Assembly (NCBI RefSeq): GCF_002224265.1
Contig: NZ_CP012881.1
Coordinates: forward strand, 2,170,001 to 2,234,000
DNA length: 64,000 bases
Source of the DNA: Vibrio vulnificus NBRC 15645 = ATCC 27562
GTDB taxonomy: Bacteria; Pseudomonadota; Gammaproteobacteria; Enterobacterales; Vibrionaceae
Direction of reading: 5' to 3'
In this document: positions 19,129 to 29,231 of the stretch, piece after piece
Layout of the letters: every line of letters begins with the position of its first letter
How positions within the stretch are numbered: position 1 is the stretch's first letter
Position numbers and translations under genes: made by a program
The notes under the pieces: generated by a model
What the model was told of the DNA's origin: nothing
What the model saw: only the letters and a program-made list of their open reading frames with translations
Databases searched by the model: none

Positions 19129-20460
19129 ATGAATACGTCTATTTATCGCCAATTTTGGCGCTATACCATACCCACTATTGCCGCCATGCTTGTGAACGGC
19201 TTATATCAAGTGGTGGATGGTATTTTTATTGGCCATTATGTTGGTGCAGCAGGGCTTGCAGGGATTAATGTGGCATGGCCACTGATTGGCTCCATTTTGG
19301 GTATCGGTTTAATGGTGGGAGTAGGAACTGGCGCGCTGGCTTCTATCCGACTTGGTGAGAAGCAACCGCAAAAAGCGCAAGCCGTGTTGTCGACGGGCCT
19401 GGTGTTGTTGCTGTTGATGAGCCCAGTGGTGTCGATTTTGCTCTGGTGTTTTGCGGATGATTTTCTGCATTTGCAAGGCGCAGAAGGAGAGGTGTTCCAA
19501 CTTGGCTTGCAATATCTCGACGTATTGGTGTTTTCTTGTTTGTTCACCTTGGGCTCGATCGCCATGCCGATTTTGCTGCGCAATGATGGCAGCCCCAATT
19601 TGGCAACGATGCTGATGGTGTTGGGAGCGATCACCAATATCGTTCTCGATTACCTATTTATCGGCCTATTGCAGTGGCAGTTAACGGGAGCAGCAATCGC
19701 CACAGCATTGGCTCAAATGGTGGTGCTATTGGTGGGGCTCAGATACTTTTTTTCACGCAAAGCCAAACTGCGTTTGTCGAAGTGCAATTTCTCGTTTCAA
19801 TGGCGTTTGTTGCCACAAATTTTCGCTATCGGGACATCGAGCTTTTTTATGTACGCCTATGGCTCCATGATGGTGGCGCTGCACAATAGCTTGTTGCTGA
19901 GCTATGGTAGCCCTGTGTTGGTGGGGGCTTATGCGATTCTTGGTTACATCATCGTTGTCTATTATTTGATTGCAGAAGGGATTGCCAATGGTATGCAGCC
20001 GTTGGCGAGTTTCTATCATGGGGCTGGGCACAGTGACCATATCAAAAAGTTACTCAAAATTGCGATGAGCTCTGCGGTGCTGACGGGCATGGTGTTTATT
20101 GGTTTATTGAATCTATTCCCTGAGCAAGTGGTGGCGGTGTTTAATGCGAACGACGCTGAACTGACTCAGCACACCATTACGGGAATACGACTCCATATGT
20201 TTGCCATGTTTTTAGATGGCTTTCTGGTGGTGACAGCGGCCTACTATCAATCGGTGAACCGTGGTGGAAAGGCGTTGTTCGTCAGTATTGGCAACATGAT
20301 GGTGCAACTGCCGTTTCTCTTCATTATGCCTAAATTGCTCGGTATTACTGGGGTTTGGCTGGCTTTCCCATTGTCAAATATTGCACTGACCTTAGTGGTG
20401 GCGGTTATGCTATGGCGCGATATCAAACGAATGCCTAAAAATCAGTGGGTTGAAGCGTAG
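19129..20460 (+). CDS. MATE-family multidrug efflux pump
   Basis: Predicted Na+- or H+-driven exporter of toxic organic compounds. It has 443 residues from ATG 19129 (an upstream TTG is less likely), with about 12 hydrophobic segments in two homologous halves. The N-terminus (FWRYTIPTIAAMLVNGLYQV) and the VDGIFIGHYVG segment are typical of MatE proteins. It follows the marR gene closely and is likely co-transcribed and co-repressed. Substrate unknown. Confidence 0.9.
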   Translation: MNTSIYRQFWRYTIPTIAAMLVNGLYQVVDGIFIGHYVGAAGLAGINVAWPLIGSILGIGLMVGVGTGALASIRLGEKQPQKAQAVLSTGLVLLLLMSPVVSILLWCFADDFLHLQGAEGEVFQLGLQYLDVLVFSCLFTLGSIAMPILLRNDGSPNLATMLMVLGAITNIVLDYLFIGLLQWQLTGAAIATALAQMVVLLVGLRYFFSRKAKLRLSKCNFSFQWRLLPQIFAIGTSSFFMYAYGSMMVALHNSLLLSYGSPVLVGAYAILGYIIVVYYLIAEGIANGMQPLASFYHGAGHSDHIKKLLKIAMSSAVLTGMVFIGLLNLFPEQVVAVFNANDAELTQHTITGIRLHMFAMFLDGFLVVTAAYYQSVNRGGKALFVSIGNMMVQLPFLFIMPKLLGITGVWLAFPLSNIALTLVVAVMLWRDIKRMPKNQWVEA

Positions 20461-20507
20461 GTATATGAAAGAACATGGAAGAGTAGGGAAATAGAGCGAT
20501 AAGATAG

Positions 20508-20531
20508 CAAAGAGGGCGCAAGCCCTCTTTG
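20508..20531. terminator. bidirectional terminator between the MATE pump and ubiV
   Basis: CAAAGAGGGC-GCAA-GCCCTCTTTG is a perfect 10-bp stem with a GNRA-type GCAA tetraloop between converging genes. The T-runs on both sides are short. Confidence 0.8.
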
Positions 20532-20550
20532 TTGTTGGAGCGAGATAAAC

Positions 20551-21429
20551 CTAGAGATTTTTCACCTCTAGGCCTGCAATTTGGTGCCAGTAGCCATTGC
20601 ATTGACGATCTTCGATTTGGCGCGGCTGTGCACCTTGTTCGTTGGCGCGAAATTGATCTACGGTCGTAAATGTTTCTAGCCCCAATGGGCTGACACGCAC
20701 CACATCCACCAATCCTTGCATGGCAGGGAGATCATTAATCAGGTTGTAGCAGTAACCGGATTGCGTCTGGATGCCATTGAGATTGAATACCGCTTGGCCT
20801 TCTTGGCTGTGCACTTGAATGCCCGTTGGGTATTTGATGCAGCAGGTTTCACAGTCGTCTTTGGCTTTGTTTTCTGCGCGGGCGGTAAAGCAGCGCGCGG
20901 AATACGCGAGTGGCAAATAGCCATGGCTAAAGACTTCTACTTCAAACTGGTTGCGAATGCCCACTTCATCGCATTGGGTCAATACATTTTGCAACCATTC
21001 TCGAGACAACTCGACAGGCATGCACCAACGAATCATCCCTTGTTTAAGAAACAATTTGAGCGTGTGCGCATTGTATGTATTGACTGCTGGGCCAACAACA
21101 AAGGGAACACGCTTTTCAAACGCCAGCTGAATAGCGGATACGTCGTTCGCTTCAATGGCAAAGTCACCGTTGTCGATGTACTTTTTCATCACGTTGATTT
21201 CGCTTGGGGCTTCGAGCAGTGCCATGGTAGAAAGTACAACTTGTTTGCCTGCAGCGGAAAGCTCTTTCGCTAACTCAAACCAGTGCGCAGGTTTCATTTC
21301 ACGGCGTTTAGAGCAGACCGATTCCCCCAAATAGATGATGTCGGCAGAGCTGTTTTTCGCTTGATGGTAAAAGTCTTCAACGTTCTGTTTGGGCCAGAAG
21401 TAAAGTAGCGGACCGAGTGAGTATTTCAT
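20551..21429 (-). CDS. ubiV: UbiV, O2-independent ubiquinone hydroxylation protein
   Basis: U32-family protein that, with UbiU, performs the hydroxylations of ubiquinone synthesis without oxygen. The start at 21429 ([11 protein letters not shown]) gives 292 residues; a longer frame to 21522 would run into ubiU. Cysteines that would bind a 4Fe-4S cluster are visible around YSARCF and the following [11 protein letters not shown]. It lies 17 bp downstream of ubiU in one operon. Confidence 0.92.
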   Translation of the reverse strand: MKYSLGPLLYFWPKQNVEDFYHQAKNSSADIIYLGESVCSKRREMKPAHWFELAKELSAAGKQVVLSTMALLEAPSEINVMKKYIDNGDFAIEANDVSAIQLAFEKRVPFVVGPAVNTYNAHTLKLFLKQGMIRWCMPVELSREWLQNVLTQCDEVGIRNQFEVEVFSHGYLPLAYSARCFTARAENKAKDDCETCCIKYPTGIQVHSQEGQAVFNLNGIQTQSGYCYNLINDLPAMQGLVDVVRVSPLGLETFTTVDQFRANEQGAQPRQIEDRQCNGYWHQIAGLEVKNL

Positions 21430-21446
21430 CTTGTTTCCTTGAATCC

Positions 21447-22460
21447 TTATTGCCATTGACGATGATAAGCACCGAGCGTGGTTTGTGTCCCTTCTGAGAC
21501 GTTCGCCAGTGCGGCATTCCAAGCCTCTTCCACTTGGTAGGCTTGCGGATTCGCTTGGTAACGATCAATCGCCGCTCGCCAAGTTCGGGTCACTTGTTCT
21601 ACATAGGCAGGGCTACGCTGACGGCCTTCGATTTTTACCGAGGCGACATTCGCGGCAAACAGTTCAGGCAGCAACGACAGCGTGTTGAGGCTGGTTGGCT
21701 CTTCTAGTGCGTGGTAGCGTTTGGATTCCCCCTCTATGTGGGCATCAAAGCGGCCTTTACATAGCGTCGGATAGCCTGCGTTTTCACCATGGCCATACTT
21801 GTCGATTAAAATGTTGTTGAGACGTGACTCTAACCCCGTTGGAGTTTCTTGCCAGCGCACATATTTGGCGGGTGAGCAAGCACCGACGGTATTGGGAGAC
21901 TCTCCCGTTAAATAGGAAGACAAGTAGCAGCGGCCTTCTGACATGATGCACAAGCTACCAAAGGCAAATACCTCCAACTCGACCCCTTGTGGGATATTGC
22001 GTGACAGTTGCTTCACTTGATGAATCGACAGCACGCGAGGTAGTACAACGCGTTTAACATTGAAATTCTGCTGATAAAACTCGACGGCTGCAACATTGGT
22101 TGCCGAGGCTTGAACCGATAAATGCAGTTCAAGGTGCGGGTATTTTCGTGCTGCATATTCTAACACCGCGATGTCGGCAACGATCAGAGCATCGATACCC
22201 AATGCCGCCGCCATATCGACCGCGTTTGTCCAACGCTCAAAGCCATCGGGATGCGCAAATGTGTTCAAGGCGACGTGAATTTTTTTCTGGTGATCGTGGA
22301 CGTATTGAACCGCTTTCTCGAGTTTTTTCCCGCTGAAGTTCAGTCCAGCGAAATGACGGGCATTTGTATCATCTTTAAAGCCGATATACACCGCATCGGC
22401 ACCGCAGTCGATGGCGGTTTTTAGAGCAGGAAGATTACCTGCTGGGCAAAGGAGTTCCAT
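21447..22460 (-). CDS. ubiU: UbiU, O2-independent ubiquinone hydroxylation protein
   Basis: Partner of UbiV; 337 residues of the U32 peptidase-like family. It begins [17 protein letters not shown], the family N-terminus, with a Cys-containing central block ([21 protein letters not shown]) and a later TLCKGRF that would supply iron-sulfur ligands. Its operon mate is ubiV. The accessory protein gene ubiT is 2.4 kb away on the other strand, separated by a c-di-GMP gene. I looked for an FNR box upstream and found none convincing. Confidence 0.92.
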   Translation of the reverse strand: MELLCPAGNLPALKTAIDCGADAVYIGFKDDTNARHFAGLNFSGKKLEKAVQYVHDHQKKIHVALNTFAHPDGFERWTNAVDMAAALGIDALIVADIAVLEYAARKYPHLELHLSVQASATNVAAVEFYQQNFNVKRVVLPRVLSIHQVKQLSRNIPQGVELEVFAFGSLCIMSEGRCYLSSYLTGESPNTVGACSPAKYVRWQETPTGLESRLNNILIDKYGHGENAGYPTLCKGRFDAHIEGESKRYHALEEPTSLNTLSLLPELFAANVASVKIEGRQRSPAYVEQVTRTWRAAIDRYQANPQAYQVEEAWNAALANVSEGTQTTLGAYHRQWQ

Positions 22461-22586
22461 ATGCTCACTACAAATTGAGACGAAAAGGGTGTGGGCATTT
22501 TATGAAGGAATATGAATAGCAGAATTGATGTAAGTTAGGTTTGACGCAATAAATTGAGATTTACCTCTTTTGGAGAGGGGAGAAGG

Positions 22587-24629
22587 TCAGTTTTTATGGC
22601 GACGATTTTGTGCAAACAGTTCTTCTATCTCATGTTTAGGCTGAGGGCGATGGAAATGAAACCCTTGGATCGAGTGGCAGCGCAAATTTGACAGGAGTGC
22701 TGCTTGCTGATGAGTTTCTACCCCTTCGGCCACCACGGTGAGATTGAGAGATTTACCGAGATTAATGATGTTTTCAATCACCGTGACCTGCTTTGGTAAA
22801 ACGTCAATGTCGTTGATAAATGCGCGGTCGATCTTCAGCTCATCAATTGGGAAGCGGGCCAAATATGCCAGTGAGGAATAGCCGGTCCCAAAGTCATCGA
22901 TGGAGAGTGAGAAGCCCAGTTTCTTAATCGCGTTGAGCATCTGAATGGTGTGGTCACTGTCACTCATTACCGCACTTTCGGTCAGCTCGAAGGTGATGCA
23001 GTTTGGGTCTAACTCTGTGGTTCGCAGGAGTTTTTCCATAAAGTCGATCAACTGAGGGTTGCCAAATTGCTCTGGCGATAAGTTAATCGCAACGCGACCC
23101 GGCAGAATTCCTTGGAGTTTCCAGCGTTTGACCGTATTGAAGACATCACGCATGACCACACGACCTAAGTGCTCAATCAGACCTGCTTTTTCAGCGACAG
23201 GAATGAAGGCTGCAGGGCTAATATATCCTTCGACAGGGTGCTTCCAGCGTACTAACGCTTCGGCGCCATTAATGCTGAAGTCACGCGCATTAACTTTCGG
23301 CTGATACCATACTTCAAGGCCATTTTGCTGTAGCGCTTTTTGCAGTTCGATCTCCAACCAGAGGCGCATACGTGCTTCTTTGTTCATCTGGTCGTTAAAC
23401 TTGATGAGTCGGTTACGGCCACGATCTTTGGCTTCGTACATCGCGGTATCGGCATTTTGCAACAGTACGCGTGCATCTTGGCCATCTTCAGGATAACGAA
23501 CACTGCCGATAGAACAGGCAAGACGCTTGCTGAAATGGTGTAAATCAAATGGCTGATTAATTAAGGAGATGATGCGCTCAGAGAGCAACTCGGCCATGCG
23601 GTTGTTTTCTGGCTCTGGCAAGATCACGCCAAATTCATCACCGCCAAGATGGCCAATCACCGAGTGTTGTGGCAACAGGCGTTTCAGACGAGCTGCCACT
23701 TCAAGAATCACTTTGTCACCGATGTGGTGGCCTAGTGAGTCATTGATATTTTTGAAGTTATCGATATCGAGATAAAACAACAACAAGGGCGTTTGGCTCT
23801 TAATCAACTGCTCCAGACGTTTGGTAAAACCGAAGCGGTTGTAGAGCTTCGTCAGGGAATCGATATGAATATCATCGCTGTTTTTCACCGAAAGATGTTT
23901 TGGCGTTTCATCAGCATCTTGGATCAAGATGATTTGAGATTGGTTGCCCAGTACGGTGGTGAAATCTGCATGCAACTGAACGCGGCGCTCAAAGCCACAG
24001 CGTGCACTGGTCATACAGACAAACGCTTTTTCGGAAAGCAGTGAGCAGAGTTTATGGCTAAACACCATCTTGCTCTTCTCATCCATAAATAATCGACTGA
24101 GCTCTTCACCAAGCAAGTCATGCTGCGAGTTGAAACCAAGCAGCCTAGCTGCAGCGGGGTTTGCAGAGAGAATGGTGTCTTCTTCTACCAGTAGTAAACC
24201 ATCGGGCAGCAACTGCGTTAAACGAGAAAACTTGGTTTCTGACTCTTCTAGGGATTTGACGAGAATGTGTTTTTCAGAGGTGTCAATCGCTTGAAAAAGG
24301 AGGTGAGAAATCTGTTCACCGCCTTCCACTGGGGACAAACTAAAATGCAAACTGGTTTCAAGATCGGTTTCATCTAGGGTGATTTCGGCCTCAATACTTT
24401 CACCGAGCAGAGCTCGGTCGTAGTAAGGCTTTAGCTTTTGGTAAAAGTTGTCACCTAAAATTTGCGCATCATTCATCCCTATTAGCTCTTCCTGAGCTAA
24501 CCCCGCAACGTCGCAATAACGTTCATTCACCAAGCAATAGTTATGTTGCTTATCAAGAATAGCGAAGAAAAAAGGGCTATTAGAAGTCAGTTTATTAAAC
24601 CAATGGTGCATTTGCTTGGAAGGCATCAA
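22587..24629 (-). CDS. rocS: RocS-like PAS-GGDEF-EAL cyclic-di-GMP protein
   Basis: A 680-residue predicted cytoplasmic protein: two PAS-like sensor regions (about 10-120 and 130-240), a GGDEF domain (intact GGDEF near 328) and an EAL domain (EALVRW near 455, with ELTES, IDDFGTGYSSL, KIDRAF and EGVET). No RxxD inhibition site precedes the GGDEF. The full EAL set predicts phosphodiesterase activity. Its position between ubiUV and ubiT matches my recollection of V. cholerae rocS, a motility/rugosity regulator; that assignment rests on context and architecture, not on a search. Note it lies convergent to nothing and shares its strand with ubiUV. Confidence 0.85.
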   Translation of the reverse strand: MMPSKQMHHWFNKLTSNSPFFFAILDKQHNYCLVNERYCDVAGLAQEELIGMNDAQILGDNFYQKLKPYYDRALLGESIEAEITLDETDLETSLHFSLSPVEGGEQISHLLFQAIDTSEKHILVKSLEESETKFSRLTQLLPDGLLLVEEDTILSANPAAARLLGFNSQHDLLGEELSRLFMDEKSKMVFSHKLCSLLSEKAFVCMTSARCGFERRVQLHADFTTVLGNQSQIILIQDADETPKHLSVKNSDDIHIDSLTKLYNRFGFTKRLEQLIKSQTPLLLFYLDIDNFKNINDSLGHHIGDKVILEVAARLKRLLPQHSVIGHLGGDEFGVILPEPENNRMAELLSERIISLINQPFDLHHFSKRLACSIGSVRYPEDGQDARVLLQNADTAMYEAKDRGRNRLIKFNDQMNKEARMRLWLEIELQKALQQNGLEVWYQPKVNARDFSINGAEALVRWKHPVEGYISPAAFIPVAEKAGLIEHLGRVVMRDVFNTVKRWKLQGILPGRVAINLSPEQFGNPQLIDFMEKLLRTTELDPNCITFELTESAVMSDSDHTIQMLNAIKKLGFSLSIDDFGTGYSSLAYLARFPIDELKIDRAFINDIDVLPKQVTVIENIINLGKSLNLTVVAEGVETHQQAALLSNLRCHSIQGFHFHRPQPKHEIEELFAQNRRHKN

Positions 24630-24893
24630 AGTACTACCCGTCTCCAGAGAGCGTAATTAATCGTCCATGTCATGAAATCGCTGAAACGCAATCACTATAA
24701 CTGTGATAATAGCGTTATTAAAGGCTTTATCAGTACAAGTGTGACAATATTTCATTCAAGGTCAAAAAAACGTCGCTGATTGTTATTATTTTAAACAACG
24801 CGATATGAAATTGTTTTTTGACGCACAACAGTAATTCATCACATGCTATCAACTAAGATAGTCGCATTTATGACAAAGTAACGGAAAATAAGC

Positions 24894-25421
24894 GTGATAA
24901 ACAAGATTCGCAGTCAACTAGTTCAAAATGCCGCATCAATTTTGCGATCTCCAGTCCAGTTATTGCCTCAAATTGTACATAAAAAAGTCTTGCTTGAAGG
25001 GCTCAAACTGGTCTTCAAAGAAGCTTTAGAAGATGGCGATTTTGAATTTTTGGAAGATAAGTGGTTGAAGGTAGAGGTGAAAGATCTCAAGCTGCATTGG
25101 TTCATAAGTTATCAAAATGATCAACTTGTTATTGCCGAACAGCCCGTTTCGGAAGATGTGTGCTTCTCAGGCAATTTAAATGACTTAGTGCTGATTGCTG
25201 GCAGAAAAGAAGATCCTGATACGCTATTTTTCCAACGTCGTTTGACGATTGAAGGCGATACCGAGCTTGGCCTAGAGGTTAAAAACCTAATGGACAGCGT
25301 TGATTTGGAGCAATTGCCAAAAGCCATGCAGTTGGCGCTAAATCAGTTAGCAGATTTTGTTCATAAAGGAGTACAATCGCCTCAAACACAAATTGGGGTA
25401 ACAAATGCTTATTCGAACTGA
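24894..25421 (+). CDS. ubiT: UbiT, SCP2-domain accessory protein for anaerobic ubiquinone synthesis
   Basis: A 175-residue SCP2 (sterol-carrier-like) lipid-binding protein thought to hold ubiquinone intermediates in the UbiTUV pathway. GTG start; the N-terminus contains RSPVQLLPQIVHKKVL and the core VCFSGNLNDLVLIAGRKEDPD is typical. The 3' end overlaps the next gene by 17 bp, so the two form an operon. Divergent from the rocS gene across a 264-bp gap, where I see only a weak ATCAC-N7-GTGAT repeat (24691-24707) and no sure promoter. Confidence 0.9.
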   Translation: MINKIRSQLVQNAASILRSPVQLLPQIVHKKVLLEGLKLVFKEALEDGDFEFLEDKWLKVEVKDLKLHWFISYQNDQLVIAEQPVSEDVCFSGNLNDLVLIAGRKEDPDTLFFQRRLTIEGDTELGLEVKNLMDSVDLEQLPKAMQLALNQLADFVHKGVQSPQTQIGVTNAYSN

Positions 25422-25908
25422 AGCACCGGCCGATATATTGGTTATCGATAGTCTGCTAAAACAGGTATTTCCAACAGACGCGGAAGCCAACTTGGTCATG
25501 ACACTAAGAGAGAATGGTCGTCTGACGCTGTCGTTGGTGGCTTGTACCGACGAAGGGGAAGTGGTTGGCCATGTCATGTTTACGCCGATGACGTTGAATG
25601 GCGAAGAAAATGGCTGGCAGGGGCTTGCGCCACTAGCGGTCAAAGCGGAATACCAAAAGCAAGGCATCGCCGCATCGTTAGTCAAAGAAGGATTAACTTC
25701 GCTGTTGGAGTTTGGCTATCCAGCGTGTTTTGTCTTGGGTGATCCTCAGTACTATCAGCGTTTTGGTTTTACTGCCGCCAGCGAGATGGGCTTTGAGTGC
25801 CAATGGCCAGTGCCAGAAGGTGCGTTTCAAGCATTTGCCATGGCGGCGGGTGAGTTTGATGCCAAGCAAGGGCGAGTGGAATACGCGCCAGAGTTCGCTG
25901 CTCTTTGA
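25405..25908 (+). CDS. yhbS: GNAT acetyltransferase YhbS
   Basis: A 167-residue GNAT-fold protein. The acetyl-CoA-binding motif is seen around LAVKAEYQKQGIAASLVKEG at about 75-95, and VLGDPQYYQRFGF is characteristic of the YhbS group. It overlaps ubiT by 17 bp, as in enterobacteria where yhbT and yhbS are neighbours. Substrate not established here; protein or small-molecule acetylation are both possible. Confidence 0.88.
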   Translation: MLIRTEAPADILVIDSLLKQVFPTDAEANLVMTLRENGRLTLSLVACTDEGEVVGHVMFTPMTLNGEENGWQGLAPLAVKAEYQKQGIAASLVKEGLTSLLEFGYPACFVLGDPQYYQRFGFTAASEMGFECQWPVPEGAFQAFAMAAGEFDAKQGRVEYAPEFAAL

Positions 25909-26049
25909 TGAAATCGGCTTAGTTGCTGATTCAATGAATGACCCTTAACTTAGGTGCGCTATCCTAAGTTGAGGTGATTTCCTCAATCTCGTTATTACTT
26001 TCCTGGGCTTTTTTGTTAGTATGCCGCGGTATCTTTGAGTAACGAAACG

Positions 26050-26451
26050 ATGACTGAAAACGAAAAGTTGTATTTACAGGAAATGGGCATTTCGCTTTGG
26101 CAATTGCATCACCCAGAACGGATGATGGGCTATGAAATGCCAACCTTCTCCCTGCCTGAAGAGTGCCAGTTACTGTTGATCGCACCGAGTTGCCCCATTT
26201 CGCAAACGGCACTATTTTTTGAAAAAGTGCTCAAAAGCCTGCAACTGGAATTGTCTCAAGCAAGGCACATTACCCCAGAGCAATTAAGCGCGCTCGAACC
26301 GCACTCTCTGCAATGGGTTTGGTTTGCGGGCTGTCCTGTTCAACCTCTTCCTATGGTAGCCAAAGTGCTCCAATCGCCAGAGTTGGCTCAAATTGATGGT
26401 CATAATGAGCATCGTCGTGCGCTGTGGCAACAGATCCGTTCTTATGAGTAA
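26050..26451 (+). CDS. holD: DNA polymerase III psi subunit
   Basis: Clamp-loader accessory subunit that links chi (and SSB) to the gamma/tau complex. The ATG at 26050 gives 133 residues (MTENEKLYLQEMGISLWQL); the upstream TTG extension is unlikely. The LQEMGI.LW.L start is the conserved tau/gamma-binding segment. rimI follows 6 bp after the stop, the conserved holD-rimI pair. Confidence 0.93.
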   Translation: MTENEKLYLQEMGISLWQLHHPERMMGYEMPTFSLPEECQLLLIAPSCPISQTALFFEKVLKSLQLELSQARHITPEQLSALEPHSLQWVWFAGCPVQPLPMVAKVLQSPELAQIDGHNEHRRALWQQIRSYE

Positions 26452-26457
26452 TCCAAT

Positions 26458-26910
26458 ATGAGTTGTATGATCGTCCCTATGTCTCAGGAGCACCTTGAGG
26501 CTGTTTACCATATTGAAGGTCGTGCACATTCGCACCCCTGGGCAGAGAGCCTGGTGAAGGATCTCTCCAATCGCGGTGCGATGCATCGTGTATTGCTGGT
26601 GGATGGCGAAGTCGTCGGCTACTTCTATGCGCAAAATATCGTTGGCGAACTCACCTTACTTAACATCGCGGTGTGCCCCAAACAACAAGGCAAAGGCTAT
26701 GGCCGCCAGTTGTTAGACGCATTTATTGATGAAGGTGAAGCGGCAAACGCGGAAAGTGCGTGGCTAGAAGTGCGTGAGAGCAATGTGAACGCCATTCATC
26801 TCTATCAAGAGATGGGGTTTAACGAAGTGGATCGTCGCCGCAATTACTATCCTACTCAGTCAGGGAAGGAAGACGCGATCATTATGAGTTACTTATTTGG
26901 TTGCTTTTAA
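26458..26910 (+). CDS. rimI: ribosomal protein S18-alanine N-acetyltransferase
   Basis: GNAT enzyme that acetylates the N-terminal alanine of S18. It has 150 residues from ATG 26458; ATG 26467 is an alternative. The CoA-binding loop VCPKQQGKGYGRQLL and the ELTLLNIAV strand are present, as is the C-terminal RRNYYP segment typical of RimI. Its last 29 bp overlap the 3' end of the opposing GGDEF-EAL gene. Confidence 0.93.
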   Translation: MSCMIVPMSQEHLEAVYHIEGRAHSHPWAESLVKDLSNRGAMHRVLLVDGEVVGYFYAQNIVGELTLLNIAVCPKQQGKGYGRQLLDAFIDEGEAANAESAWLEVRESNVNAIHLYQEMGFNEVDRRRNYYPTQSGKEDAIIMSYLFGCF

Positions 26911-28945
26911 CTTTGCTTGCATGACTGCCTTGGTGCTGACGGCTTTCACGTAATTTCTGCGTGATCATCTCCACAGGGAGCGGTTTGCCAAAGAGATACC
27001 CCTGGAATTGTTCACAACCGAGTTCGACCAGCGTGTTGAACTCTTCTTCTGTTTCTACCCCTTCGGCGATGACTTCTAAACTCAAGCGCTCAGCAATCAT
27101 AATGATGGTTGAAACAATGGCTTGGTCGCTTTGATCAAGATGCAACTGAGTGACAAAGGAGCGGTCAATTTTCAGTACATCCACCGCCAGATGTTTGAGA
27201 TAGCGGAGTGAGGAATAACCGGTGCCAAAGTCATCGATCGAGATTTTGAGATCCAGTTCTTTCAGCTCTGCCATTTTATTGATCGCGCTTTCGACGTTTT
27301 CCAATAGCAAGCTCTCAGTGATCTCCAATTCAATATGCTCACCCGTGATATTGGCTTGTTTCAATGCGTGAGTGATGTGTTCGACAAAGGCATTTTTAGA
27401 GAACTGCAATGGGCTGATGTTGATGGCAAGTCGATGGAACGTTTCAGGCAAAACTTGTTCTTTTTTCCACTGAGCGTATTGAAAACACGCTTGCTCAATA
27501 ATCCAATCACCAATTTGCAGAATTTGCCCCGTTTCCTCTGCTATGGGCATAAAGACTCCGGGAGGAAGCACGCCTTTTTCTGGATGGTTCCAACGGATGA
27601 GGGCTTCCACTCCGATGATTTGTTGCTGCGCGTTGACCTGAGGTTGGTAGTAAAGCTCAAGTTGCCCTTTGTGCAGTGCTTCATGCAGGCCTTTCTCTAT
27701 CTCCAAAAAAGACTCCACTTGCGCCTGCATTTCTGGCTCATAAAACATGTATTTATTGCGTCCGGCGACTTTGGCGCGATAGAGCGCCGTATCGGCCTGA
27801 CGAAGCACATCAATGCTCGAGATGCCTTTGTCGGCAAACGTGGAAATACCGATACTGACCGTGCAATACAGTTGGTGATCGTCAATGGAGTAAGGGTTTG
27901 AGATTAAGGTTAGTAACTGCTTTGCTTTGTTGGCAGCATCTTCCTTACTGAGTTTCGGGATCAAAATGGCGAACTCATCCCCACCGATGCGCGCGGCTAT
28001 TTCTCCGGGTTGTAGCCATGCTTCTAAACGTTTCGCAATGGTGCGCATTAAGTTGTCGCCAATGGTATGCCCTAGGGAGTCGTTAATGGTTTTGAAACGG
28101 TCGAGGTCGAGATAAAACAGCACTCCTGGATATTGCTCGCTTTGTGATTCTTTAAGAGTTTCATTGAGGCTTTTGAGCAGCAAGCTGCGGTTGGCCAAGC
28201 CTGTTAACGTATCGAAGTAAGCCAATTGGTTGAGTTGGCTTTCTGCTGCCGCGCGCGCTTGCCAGAGATTGTGAAATGAAAGCGCGAGGCGACCCAGTTC
28301 GTCATTGTTGTTACCGGGGGGCAGTTCCAAGGCGTTTTTTCGATTTTGCAGCGAATTCACCCAATTAATCAGCGTAATAATTGGCTTTGATAACTTAAAA
28401 TAAAAGAAAAACAACAAGATAGAGGTGAGTAATATATTGCGAAACAGATCGAACAAGACAATTCGAGTCGATTTCTTAATAAAGGCATCGGCGATACTAG
28501 AGCCATCAACAGAGAAACTTAACTCACCAACAATTGCATTGGCGTTGGGTTGATGCAGCTCTGTTTTGTAAAACGGCTGAGCGGGAGTCAATATTTTAGA
28601 CAACAACTGAGTCGTCAGGCTTTGAGAATCAATTTCACGATGCTTTTGGGTCAGCACATCACCAAAATCGTCGACAATTTTTACTCGGTAGATGGCATTG
28701 TCCATCATTAGGGTCGAGGCAACCTGCTCGGCGAGCAGATGGTTCAGATGATATGCCGCTTGACTGGCATTGGAATAGTTTTGCAGAAGCTTAAACTGGT
28801 AGTGCTCTTCAATACGGCGTTGCTCTTGGTGCAGGTCAGCCAAAATGTGGTACAAGCTGAAGCACAGTCCCAAGACAACGGAAACCAGAAAAACGGTTCT
28901 GGCTTGCTTGAAAGCTAATGAATGCACTTTTTTGTTTCTGAGCAT
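26882..28945 (-). CDS. membrane GGDEF-EAL cyclic-di-GMP protein
   Basis: A 687-residue inner-membrane protein. Membrane helices lie at about 13-33 and 160-185 and enclose a periplasmic sensor region, followed by a HAMP-like linker, a GGDEF domain (IGGDEF near 320; no RxxD site before it) and an EAL domain (EALIRW near 448, EITES, IDDFGTGYSSL, KIDRSF, EGVET, FQGYLFGKP). The EAL catalytic set is complete, so phosphodiesterase activity is likely; cyclase activity is possible. The ligand is unknown. Gene runs against holD-rimI with overlapping ends. Confidence 0.88.
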   Translation of the reverse strand: MLRNKKVHSLAFKQARTVFLVSVVLGLCFSLYHILADLHQEQRRIEEHYQFKLLQNYSNASQAAYHLNHLLAEQVASTLMMDNAIYRVKIVDDFGDVLTQKHREIDSQSLTTQLLSKILTPAQPFYKTELHQPNANAIVGELSFSVDGSSIADAFIKKSTRIVLFDLFRNILLTSILLFFFYFKLSKPIITLINWVNSLQNRKNALELPPGNNNDELGRLALSFHNLWQARAAAESQLNQLAYFDTLTGLANRSLLLKSLNETLKESQSEQYPGVLFYLDLDRFKTINDSLGHTIGDNLMRTIAKRLEAWLQPGEIAARIGGDEFAILIPKLSKEDAANKAKQLLTLISNPYSIDDHQLYCTVSIGISTFADKGISSIDVLRQADTALYRAKVAGRNKYMFYEPEMQAQVESFLEIEKGLHEALHKGQLELYYQPQVNAQQQIIGVEALIRWNHPEKGVLPPGVFMPIAEETGQILQIGDWIIEQACFQYAQWKKEQVLPETFHRLAINISPLQFSKNAFVEHITHALKQANITGEHIELEITESLLLENVESAINKMAELKELDLKISIDDFGTGYSSLRYLKHLAVDVLKIDRSFVTQLHLDQSDQAIVSTIIMIAERLSLEVIAEGVETEEEFNTLVELGCEQFQGYLFGKPLPVEMITQKLRESRQHQGSHASKVKSNQISNS

Positions 28946-29231
28946 ACTGATGACCGCAGTGAATTACTCTTTTAGTTATAGACGATATTTACCGTTTGGT
29001 TAATTCTCAACCTGAAATTAAGAATCAGTGCTGTTTCTCTAAGTTTGTGTCGAGTGTGCTGTATTATCATTGAGACAGAATGCAAACATCTCGGCTTTTT
29101 CGACGAGGAAACGGGATCACTTTGTATGCTTAATGATACTCGAGTAAATATCTATTGATACGTAATGTGAAATCTTGAAAGGAATTCGAGTGCATTACAA
29201 CGTAAGTAGTGGGGATGTAGGATGGTGAACC

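Noticed and set aside
22461..24893. FNR boxes upstream of ubiU or ubiT
   Set aside because: Only single TTGAT/TTGAC half-sites such as that at 22540 and 24819 were found; no TTGAT-N4-ATCAA pair.
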